Below, in pieces: positions 49,284 through 59,089 of a stretch of DNA of 64,000 bases; position 1 is the stretch's first letter; each line of letters opens with the position of its first letter. A program made the translations under genes and the position numbers. Below the pieces are notes generated by a model. That model saw only the letters and a program-made list of their open reading frames with translations, was not told the DNA's origin and searched no databases. Source of the DNA: Paramecium tetraurelia (Eukaryota; Ciliophora; Oligohymenophorea; Peniculida; Parameciidae); assembly GCF_000165425.1 (NCBI RefSeq), contig NW_001799037.1, positions 1-64,000 on the forward strand, read 5' to 3'.

Positions 49284-49999
49284 TCACTTGCTTTCAACCA
49301 GAGTATATTTACTAAACCTTATTCCATCAAATATTTTTTATTGATATATAGTTGTCTTGCATAATCCTGAATAAGTGCTTGATCTTCCTTTTTCACATGC
49401 TGATCCTATTGTTTTCTGAGTGGCAGAGACATAAGGAACAATTCCCTTGCGAGGAGCCTATGTAATCTATGATATTCAGTACCTCATCAAAGAAACAAAT
49501 AACATATTCTATGAATTTATCAATATTCTTTTTTAAAGCACGTCCACACCCGAAATATTTCATTCTCGCAATGACTAATTACTCACCCTTGTTATCATCC
49601 ATCCACTTTTGATAAACCTCTCTTGGTTCCCATTCTTGGCTTGCTGAATGGACAGTTCTGAATTTATGTAGAGCTCCATAACGAGTTGTTAACTAATTTT
49701 AATACATTTTGTTAATCTACTTGTCTGCAGGTTTCGAGAGAATCTGGACACCTTTCTGAACATGACTATGCAGCATTTGCTATTCCTTATTGCCATTCAA
49801 CAACATTCATATTTGCTGCATAATCCATCTCGCCAACATGATTCTTTCTTCTTCCTTATGCTACTTCATTTCTCAATCTATTGAGTTATTCTTCAAATTC
49901 AGCTTGTCTTTTAGCAAATATTCCTTTTGCTGTGGTCTAACAAGAGTCACCTGGCAATGCATTTGCTACTAATAAGCATCCAATAACTAAAATTATCAT
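49284..49999 (-). CDS. CAP/SCP-domain secreted protein (antigen-5 family)
   Basis: 220 residues with introns of 28 and 25 nt. The signal peptide is MIILVIGCLLVANALPG. The CAP fold is recognisable by order: FEEQLNRLRNEVAQG (first helix), NMNVVEWQQGIANAAQSC, then YQKWMDDNKGEQLVIARM and KYFGCGRAL, corresponding to the family's T-Q-V-W-x-x-T-x-x-VGCG strand. ICFFDEAP follows, where the family has its C-x-Y-P-GN element. Eight or more cysteines fit disulfide bonding outside the cell. The usual active-site-like histidines of CAP are partly replaced. CAP proteins act as sterol carriers, proteases inhibitors or venom/pathogenesis factors in different groups; the role in ciliates is not known. It is divergent from tubulin cofactor A by 191 bp. 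Confidence 0.8.
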
Positions 50000-50190
50000 A
50001 ATATAATTATCGTTTTTTATAAACTGATTATGCTAGATCAAACATTGATAAAAATATGTGACTTTTCAAGTTCATAGTAATGAAACTGCCAAAATAATAG
50101 AAATTTGAGGAAAACATTCCTTCAAAACTATCAAATTTCTTAAAGTTCTAAAGTCGAATTTATATTTAAATTTTACAATATAAAAATATA

Positions 50191-50605
50191 ATGGCAGAGA
50201 ACAACAAAGATTTAAAATAACTTAAGATCAAAACAGCAGCCCTCAAAAGAATTCAAAAAGAGTTTTTCGGTTATCAAAAGGAAGAATTGAAATAAAATGA
50301 AAGAATTCAAAAGCTTAAGAACTAAAATGCTGAAGAAGCAGATATCAAAAAACAAGTTCAAATTTTATTTTTTATAATTTAGGAAGAAGTTCTACAAGAA
50401 ACAGTACAGATGTACCCCAATATTATTGGGAGACTTGTTGAATCTGTGAATGAACTCTAAGTTTGGCTAGTAACATACTTACGAATATAATTAGGATGGA
50501 AAACTCAATGACCCATTGATTGATACAAGTGAAGAAAAGACAAAGGCATTGGAGGCGATAACTGAAGCTTAAGATTTCTTGAAAGCCAACAATCCAGCTC
50601 AATGA
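50191..50605 (+). CDS. TBCA: Tubulin-specific chaperone A (cofactor A)
   Basis: 120 residues with introns of 27 nt (50357-50383) and 25 nt. It is a small all-helical protein: LKQLKIKTAALKRIQKEF, QKEELKQNERIQKLKNQNAEEADIKKQ and EEVLQETVQMYPNIIGRLVES. The D-x-x-KKQ-x-EVL-ET--M-P--- pattern is diagnostic of TBCA. The last helix segment (ALEAITEAQDFLKANN) closes the three-helix bundle. Cofactor A captures beta-tubulin during tubulin folding, relevant to a cell with thousands of cilia. The second intron could alternatively begin 9 nt earlier; both choices keep the frame. Confidence 0.93.
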
Positions 50606-50757
50606 TTAGTTTGCCTTTTGTTATCAATATATTTATTAGAGATTATACTGTCATTTTTAACATAACAATTGTTGATCTTCTATATTAAATTTGTGTTTCG
50701 AGCATCTTGGAATGCAAGGGAATATAAAATATTGATTAAAATTATTTTTGCTTTAGA

Positions 50758-51827
50758 ATGAATTATTATAAATAACATGCATTACAACATATGGGTCAAA
50801 TAGAGCCAGAGGCAAATTTCTTTATTTTTCATCCTAATACTCCTTTTACTTCAAGTAGAACAAAACAAAATAGAGTTTTAGCATTTTTATTGCAAAAATT
50901 AGCAATGCTTCGCAAGTACAATTGATAATAATAAAAAGGTATGAAAATTTATGTGGAGTCATATTACTACTTTTGAAAGAATTAACAGGGTAATTTTTTT
51001 ATGCAAATTATCAAGGAAATACTGAACTAAGAAATATACTTATTTATTATAATAATATCATTTATTAGAACCCTGGTTTGTATTAGCAATTTTATAATAA
51101 TGAAACACCTCAAAAATACAAGTTTAATTTATGGTTGAGATCATTGGCTCATCTTGATGATGACAAACTTTAGATTGAAATTGAAAAATATTCTTACGAC
51201 CATAATTATATTAATATGTTGGAATATGAGATATTATTATCAATCATTTAAGAGAGTGAAATTGATTTAACCAAAATAAAGAACGGCATTGTGTTACTTA
51301 AACTTATCAATTACAAAGAAGATGAAGAAAAACTATAGATTTTAAAATAGATGAAAGATTGTTATATAAATGAAAGTTATACCCTAAAGAAGGAATGGTT
51401 GACTTTGATGATTAAAATGGATAAAGAATTGGAAGTATAGGATTTGAACAATTTGCAATAAGTTGATCTCTATGATTCCAATTTCTAATATCTATTGGTC
51501 TCGAGCTATTTGAAATTGGATCAAGTCGAGAAGGCAATTCAACAATTAATCAATCATTTACTATTTTCTGATGGCAATGCTGAAATCTGGGCTTTGTTGT
51601 AGTAATCATTGACCCCTGAATCTATTGAGAAGTACAAGGAAGATTGTAAAATTTTGATAAAGTTACATTTTGGTTAAGGATTTCTAAAGTAATTAATAGA
51701 ATTTCCGAAGAATTAGGAATTGTTGAGGTTATTATAAACTAAAATTGGGTTTATCTCGCTTTTCAATGAAAAGCAGTCAGAAAAATATCTCATTTTTCTA
51801 TAAAAGCAGGAATAATATTGTATGTGA
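50758..51827 (+). CDS. Hypothetical alpha-helical protein
   Basis: 348 residues with one 23-nt intron ending AAG. I do not recognise a family. The chain is leucine-rich and helical throughout, with paired-helix character in the last third (LVSSYLKLDQVEKAIQQLIN then NAEIWALLQQSLTPESIEKY) that looks like degenerate TPR. No signal peptide or membrane segment is seen. The N-terminus has an FIFHPNTPFTSSRTKQNRVL patch. A TPR-like scaffold role is inferred from helical pattern only. Its end is 35 bp before the next gene on the same strand. Confidence 0.7.
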
Positions 51828-51862
51828 TATATAAAATAATAATAAAATCGATATTAATATAC

Positions 51863-53181
51863 ATGCAATCAACTCAAACCTTTGAGGGCCGAAATGTAAC
51901 GCGAACATACACAGGGAATAAAGCTCTTAGAAAACTCAAAGAAAATAGGAATAATACTGCAAAATTCATTTCAAAAGGCTCTCCATCTAAAGATTTACTT
52001 TTTTAGTCCTAAAACAAATTTAGAGTTGGCCCTCCTCCACAACCATTACGTAAGAACTTCTTTATCCTTAGTGAGGGCACAGTAATTTTCTGCGTTTGGA
52101 CCCAGCAGATCGACTAAATCCATTCTAGCAAGAAATAACTTCTTAAATGGATAACCATCACTCACAAATGTCAAACCATTTTTAGACTTCAATTAATTTA
52201 TGAGGGGATTATCCTCCAATAACGTGAAACCCAAATCGCCTGAACCACAATAAGTGAAAACTATTAAATCCAAATTTTGCAGATGTAAGGAAGTGAAAGA
52301 TTTAATCAGAAAGGTATACATTACAAAATATCATAGGATGAAAATGACAATATTAGTATTAATAACGACATGAGTCCCAAACAACAGATGCTTTTTAACA
52401 CCTCTCTTAGCAAGCCATCCTCTCCTACCATGAAAGGGTACCTTAACTCCAAAAAAGACATTTATAAGCAATGTATGATATTTATAGTGATTAAAGTGAA
52501 AAATGATATTGATGTCAAAAAGGAAATTTACTCTTATGCTCTCAAAAAGATGTTAAAAGAGGGCGACGAAGAAGAACTCATGGATTTTGATCATCGATAC
52601 TTAAGAAGTGTGAGATAGAGGAAATTAAGAAACATTGTCCACTTTCTCTTAGGAAGATCGAAAGAACAGTAAGTCTCGCTCCAAGATTTGATAGATAACA
52701 AGATGACCCAATATAAACCATTTCAACAATAGGGATCATATTCGTTTCTATATTATGTGAAGAAAGGATTACTTGAAAAAGTAGAAACACTACTCCAATA
52801 GAATAATCTTTACGCCTTTGACTTTGATGAGAAGCAAATGACCGGTCTTCACATTGCCACCTAAAAGAATAACTTGAACATGATCAAATTACTTATAACA
52901 TACAATTCGAATCCACTCTCCAAAGACCTATCAGGATTAACGCCGTTACATTATGCAATCAAACATCTTAATATAGTAAGTGTATAAGTATTTATTCAAT
53001 CTCTATATATGAGCTTTTCTTATCAATCAAAGTTCCAACAGATTGCCAATACCCAGATTATTGTAAATTAACAGATGATAGATCAATCTTGAAATTAATT
53101 CGAACTGCCAAAATAAACGATCTCATTAGAAGAACGTCAAAACATAAATACTTACAACAATACCTATAATCAATTATGTGA
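51863..53181 (+). CDS. Ankyrin-repeat protein
   Basis: 403 residues after introns of 22, 23, 24 and 38 nt; the sum is an exact codon multiple. The N-terminal half is basic and Ser/Pro-rich (FSAFGPSRSTKS, SLSKPSSPTMKG). Ankyrin repeats begin around residue 245: FLYYVKKGLLEKVETLLQ, MTGLHIATQKNNLNMIKLL and LSGLTPLHYAIKHLN, with the TGLH and TPLHYA turns typical of the repeat. The last 55 or so residues are basic. Ankyrin repeats mediate protein binding; the partner is unknown. The final intron (38 nt, ending GAG) is unusual and is the weakest link. The start at 51863 is chosen over an upstream in-frame ATG that overlaps the preceding gene. Confidence 0.75.
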
Positions 53182-53393
53182 TATTTTTAGAATTTTTTAT
53201 AATATTTATTAAAATGTATTATTCAAATTCAAGTAAATTTAAGGGAATATATAATATAATTTAAACATATTATTAATCCTAATTTTAAGTTACAAAAGTC
53301 ATTAATTCATTGGAATTCATTTTCATTATTGTCAGGAATTATTGGTAAATTTGAAAATATGTTATTTTGACAAAGGTATCCTTTTTTGAATAA

Positions 53394-54403
53394 ATGAGTC
53401 AGAATAAATATAACTTTTTTCTTCTTCTTAATCATCTCCTTCCTATTCTTATTCAAAATGAACTAATTCATTCAGCTAAGAGTAATAATCTTGATATTTA
53501 TGAATTTGAAAAAATACACCTATATGTGCTTCATACTTAATAAAGTCCTAAAGTAAGACTGAAACCAGAATGGATATTGTCCATAGTTTACAACTTAATT
53601 GACTTCTTAGTTAGTTGACAGTTTTTATAAGTAGTTTTGATAAGCTATTTATAAATACTTCCAAGTAATAAAATTTATTTCTTTATGTTGAATCAGAGAT
53701 ATATTGTGAGAAAAAGAAGTCCACGGCCAGTAATCAGATTTCTAAAATATTGTCCTAAATTGACGGTTGCTTCTATAATGACGATCTAAAATTTTTAAGG
53801 ATATCCTTCCTCTCCAACAGTCACTTTGTCTAATAGTAAGCTATGTTAATCCTTTATTGTTTAATCCAGCCCCTAATCCTAAATGAAAAGATGTAAAATG
53901 AAAGATAATAGTTAGATTTGTCAGTGGATGTGTACAAACCAACCACTCCATAAACAATTTTAAAATCTGCATCTCCGACAGATAGAAAGTTTAGTTATCT
54001 TTCCTTTTAAAGAACAACGATTGGACTAGAAAGTCCTACAAAATAATAAGATAGCATTTATCAAATTGAATATGCTGATGATACAGTTTATTATGGACAA
54101 ATCAATATTACAAAAAGGCAGGGCATGGGAGCTATGTATGATAAAAACAAGAATCTGATATATTTGGGACAATGGAACAATGACAAATATCACGGGCTTG
54201 GAATTTTAGTTAAGGATGACTATACTTACAAGGGTGAATTTGTGAATGGTATTCTAGAAGGCTAAGTAATAGAGGAGGCAAATTAATCAAAATTCTATGG
54301 ATATTACAAAAATGGGTAGAAGAATGGGCCTGGAACCTTATATGAACAATCAAAAACCATAATGGGAATCTGGAAAAATGATGTTTTGGATTAAGAATGT
54401 TGA
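53394..54403 (+). CDS. MORN-repeat protein with large N-terminal region
   Basis: 326 residues after one 29-nt intron. The N-terminal two thirds have no recognised domain. A C-terminal array of four or five weakly conserved MORN units follows: TVYYGQINITKRQGMGAMY, YLGQWNNDKYHGLGIL, YKGEFVNGILEG and YGYYKNGQKNGPGTLY. The last one ends MGIWKNDVLDQEC at the stop. Only the YHGLG and KNGPG units match the consensus closely. There is no acylation signal, unlike the MORN protein at 15762. MORN proteins often organise cortex or basal-body membranes. Frame and intron agree exactly in length. Confidence 0.72.
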
Positions 54404-54556
54404 TACTTTGATTTGCACATTTTTCAATCATTCCAACTTATTTTTAGTTTAATAAATTATGTTATTAACAACTATTCCTACATTTTCAAATTTCCAAATT
54501 TTAGAAATGTTGATGTAATTTAAATTTTATTTTTAATTATGTAAAATGTAAAACAA

Positions 54557-55731
54557 ATGAGGGAAAAATATGAAAACATCAAATAACTCAATCCAAATAG
54601 AGATGTTAGTTCGAGGTCATTTCATAGTCATACACCTTCGAAAGAGCAATATCAAGTTGCGTTTTCTAGTGGTAAAAAGTCAATCGATTAACCAAATGTA
54701 TCGATTGGAAAAACTTTGTTATGTAGTCCTTGCTATAACAAAAGGCTATTGAATAAATCATAATAGAATAAAAAGCAAGAATCTGAATTGGAGAAAGTAA
54801 TTTTATAATTATAAAATAGAGGTTGTTGATGAAATAAATGGAACAAAATCAATTAAGAGAATAATAAAAGATTAATTTTGAAGTTGGCTAATTGTCACTT
54901 AGAAAGTAAATGGAGTAATAAAATCTAAACATTTCGAAAGAATTATTGGATTTAAATAAAGAAAAGGAAAGACAACTTAAAGAGTAAGAAATATAACAAT
55001 AAAACTTAATTATAAAATAAAATTAAGAAATTTTGTATAAAGAAAAAATTGAAAAAAAAAAAAAATAGCATAGTTTGCATCAAGAACTTTCAAGCCAAAT
55101 TGAATAACAAAAAAGATTAAAACAAATGGAATACATGTCTTAATCTATGGAATTTGATGATCCTTATTGGAGAAATCAAGCGTATGAGGAAAAAGAATAA
55201 CAAAGGAGAAAAAATTATCAAATGATGTATAATAATAATCACTGGTAAAATCATGAAAAAGAATAATACAAGAAATAATAACAGGAAAGATCCTTAAAAA
55301 ATAAAGAAATTGATGAAAGAATTAAGACGTTATAAGAATATCACAATTAATTAGAATAAGAGAAAATAGAGAAATAATAAATTTAACATTAACTGATTTT
55401 AGATTTAAATGCATAAGTAAAGCTTAAAAAAACAAAATAAAAAGCTATCAAATTAATTGATTAACAAAAATAGCGTCAAAGAGACTAAGAAATTATGTAA
55501 TAAGAAAAACTAAGAAAATATTAAGAAATTTGTCATAAAAAGAAGGTAAGCTAAGAAATTATTGAAAGTCTCAACAAATAAATCGAAATGTAAAAATAAT
55601 TAAATCCTAAGTAATAACAAGAATAAATTAAAAGTGATTTTTATATATTAAAACCTGTAGTAGAAAAGTAAACTATATCTTGCGCTGATTGTAAAAAATA
55701 GTAGGTCCCACAATAATTAAGTTATGCTTGA
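54557..55731 (+). CDS. Coiled-coil protein flanked by CxxC motifs
   Basis: 383 residues with one 23-nt intron. After a Ser/Asn-rich head containing LLCSPCYNKRLL, the chain is a very long K/E/Q coiled coil (QEIQQQNLIIKQNQEILYKE, KQRQRDQEIMQQEKLRKYQ). Aromatic islands interrupt it (DDPYWRNQAYEEKEQQ, YQMMYNNNHWQNH). It ends SCADCKKQQ near the stop. The two CxxC pairs at opposite ends could form a zinc or redox site if the coiled coil folds back, but that is speculative. Most glutamines are TAA or TAG. No family is recognised. Confidence 0.75.
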
Positions 55732-56277
55732 ATATATTAATAAAATATTTCAAATTAATAAATTAAATGAAATAGTTAGTTAATCCTATTAACATTTTAT
55801 ACTTAAATAAAAAAGTGCATCTTGAACCTTACAATAATTTAAAAATGGTTTACATTGTCTATCATGAACAACTAAAGGTCTTATAATAAATATCAGATTA
55901 AGAAGAACTAAATGCAAATAGTTATCTAATTCTCTTGATATTGAGCAAATGTTATAAAAACTAACAGTTTGGAAATAAATTTTTAATCCTATATTTATTT
56001 CAACAGATCATGAACTAACAAATTTATATATCTAATTCATAATGTATTCTTAATAATTGAGTTTTGTACTTTCTTATAAAAAATTTTATATAGTAACTTT
56101 AATCGTTTTAGTCTTGTTCTTTAAGCTAGACTAAACTAGACGTAATGAATTATTTGTAAGTAAAATTACAATATGAATGCATATTCTATAAATTCAGAGG
56201 GCTTTTATGTAAAAATAGTAAAATTTTCTGGGAATAAATGAATATTTTATTATTGATTTTGGATTGAAAATTAATTT
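55732..56277. other. Intergenic region with weak ORF
   Basis: 546 bp of AT-rich DNA. A plus-strand frame from 55845 to 56060 (71 codons, MVYIVYHEQLKVLQQ ...) has a start and TGA but no recognisable family. Open frames of this length are expected by chance with a single stop codon. Confidence 0.4.
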
Positions 56278-59065
56278 ATGAATTAGAGTTTAACAGATAA
56301 CTCTCATATATCACATTGTCAATTAATGATTTAAGAGGAGTCTTAATCTGGTTGTAATAATACCATACTCTATCATTCAATACATGATTAAAATCAAGCT
56401 GTTTAATCTATGAAATTGGAAGAATTTTAAAGAATAGAAGATATTCAAATTAAAAATGAGAACTCTAAATAATCTGAAGCGAGACAGAAACCATTTTCGC
56501 AATTGATGGTTCATTTCAATGTCCATCATTTCAAAAGGAAAATGTTGTCATATATTCATCCTAATAAGGAATTATCAAAAAATTAATTCTTTATAATATT
56601 TGACAAATCTTCATCTTTCAAAAGCTATCCAAAAAAATAATAATAAAAAACATCATTGCTATAGCATAATAGAGCAGTTGTGGGGTTTCGTAACATAATA
56701 AAAGATTTTAGGAATACTTTTATAGCCTAATTCAAGAAAAAGGTTTAATATTTCATAGAAATCATTCCCATAATAGATCCTTATTCAACTAAGAAGTTGA
56801 TTTGGGACGGAATCATTACAATAATGAGAATATACTTATTAATTTGGATTCCCATTTTGATAGCATTTAAAAATGGAACCCTAGAGGACGTGAATGCTTA
56901 TACTCTTAATGTATGCAGTAGTGCCTTTTTGATTGATTTGGCAATGCAGACTTTTACAATAAGGTTTGATAAAGGGTTTCCTGTAAAAGATCGATATTTA
57001 TTGATACGATACTAAATAAATTGGTGGACTGCAATAGAATTATTTAGCTTCATAATATCCTTGTATTTCAGCATATAATTTCATTAAAACAATTATTCAA
57101 TGTCAGTAGTTGAAGATGATGGATGGACCAAAATACTATTGTTATTATTAATTGTCTAGACAAAAAATATTCTTTAGTTCATTGAAAATTTGCAAAGTGT
57201 AATAAAGCCAAGTAAATCATCAAATTCATTGATCGAATTGGTAAAACTGATATGTTTGATATTGTTGATCTAACATATTTTTTCATGCGTGTGGTATTGA
57301 AGAATTATAATTAGGGTAATAATTGGAACATATGAGCATTTAACAAGCTAATCTTCTTGGCTAGACATGGCAAAGCTGGATATCTATTAACCATGGCATT
57401 ATATTTACTTAGAAGCCATGTATTTTATAAGTGTAACTACCTTTACAGTTGGATATGGTGATATAACACCACAGAGTATTTTTAAATTTAATAATGTTTA
57501 GGTACATCTGAGAAGTGGTTTACAGTTATATACATGTTTTTCTGTTCTTTGTAGCTCTCTTATTCTGTAAATACTATAGGATCTATTTTGATTTAATTAA
57601 AAGAAAACAATGAAGAAATAAAATAGAAAATGACAGCTGTTACAGAGTATATGAGAAATAGATAAATGAGTCGAGGATTGTAGTTTAAGTAAGACAATCA
57701 TTATACCTATTTTAAGAGTTAGAGAATATTTAAATTATTATTGGTAACAAGAAAATGCTTAAAAGAAAAATGAGACTACTGAAATTATACGATTACTACC
57801 AGAAGAACTCCAAAAAAGTATATAAAGGGAAGGATGCTCTAATTTAATTAACAAGAGTTAATTTTTCAAAGAGAAATTTACTCAAGGGTTTCTGAATCAA
57901 TTAATAGATATAGCTTATGTGAAGAATTTCTAACCAGGAATAATAATCAGTGACTTGTAGAATATTTACATAATCGAATAGGGTTGTGTAGAAATAATAT
58001 AAAATTAAGTAAATATATCACATTTAAATTATAGACAGTGGTAGGCTAATTAGATTAATTTTAATAATTTGGACTCAAAAGAGTGTCTCTAGATTTGATA
58101 AATGAAACCAAATATAGGACAAAATCATTTACAAATCTTCTTATTATTCCATATACATCCTTAGTTTAATTAATTGCATAAACTTAGAATGAATTAGAAA
58201 TAGTGTCATAAGCCAGTCTTAATATTATTAATGAGTGTGTTATATGCAAAGGATAACATGTAACAGAATTGTGTTCTCAAGTGCACTATATTCCAGAAAA
58301 TGAAAAAGTAATTAAAAAATATTTGTACAACTCTATACAATAAAGGGGAAGGCGTAGGAGAAAACCAAGGGATTAATTTTAAGAATGGAAAAATGAATTG
58401 AAGTATTTTCAAGATACTGCTGAATAATTATAATAAGATTGTAATAATGAAATTGAACTTCTGTTTCCCAATAACGAAAAGTAACACCACATTAATATTT
58501 GTACGCCTCGCTCCTTACTTGAACTAAATGATGAAAAACCTATAGGATAAAGAGGAGATCTTGAATAGAAGCTTGAAAATAAAGATACTACAAAAACCGT
58601 TAAAAAATTCGAAAATAAACAAGAAATAAATGAATTAAATCTAATTTAGCAGTTCGAAGCTATATCCGAAAAATTTAAACAGATTCATATGTACAATGAA
58701 AAAGTTTAAAAAGATATTTTTCTGCTTTATAAAAGATTAGAATTTTTGTTGGGTTTAGGTGAATTTGAAATTGATAGATACAAGAGTTATAAACACTATT
58801 ATAAAAGTTGGAACATTGATAGAATAATTGCAGAATATAATTTTGCTTCTAATTACATACAAAATCGAAAAAGTGAAAAAGTTAGCCTCGAATAAATATC
58901 GAAATATTTACTATTCCCCAAGATGTACTTTCAACAATATCATTCTGAGAAACCATCTGTGCCCGTTGAAAAACCGAAGGTTAATAAAAGTATAATTCAT
59001 TATTCATCGTAGACGTTAGAACTTCTAAGAAAAGGAAGCGAATTGCCATTCATCCAGATTTTTGA
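56278..59065 (+). CDS. Voltage/cyclic-nucleotide-gated type K+ channel
   Basis: 887 residues after five introns (21, 26, 28, 26 and 23 nt); the sum is an exact codon multiple. Six membrane segments are seen (WDGIITIMRIYLLIWIPILI to the pore). The pore helix and filter are intact: SVTTFTVGYGDITPQS, the TVGYGD of K+-selective channels. S6 (MFFCSLQLSYSVNTIGSIL) leads to a C-linker and a cyclic-nucleotide-binding-like domain (LLPEELQKSIQREG, QPGIIISDLQNIYIIEQG). A long charged tail ends KKRKRIAIHPDF. The family is large in Paramecium, where K+ channels control membrane potential and ciliary beating. The S4 positive charges are not obvious by eye, so voltage sensing is uncertain. A close paralogue follows 24 bp downstream. 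Confidence 0.9.
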
Positions 59066-59089
59066 ATAATAAATTAATTGTATTTTATA

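Noticed and set aside
55845-56060. Plus-strand ORF of 71 codons
   Set aside because: Length expected by chance in this genetic code and composition like the surrounding spacer.
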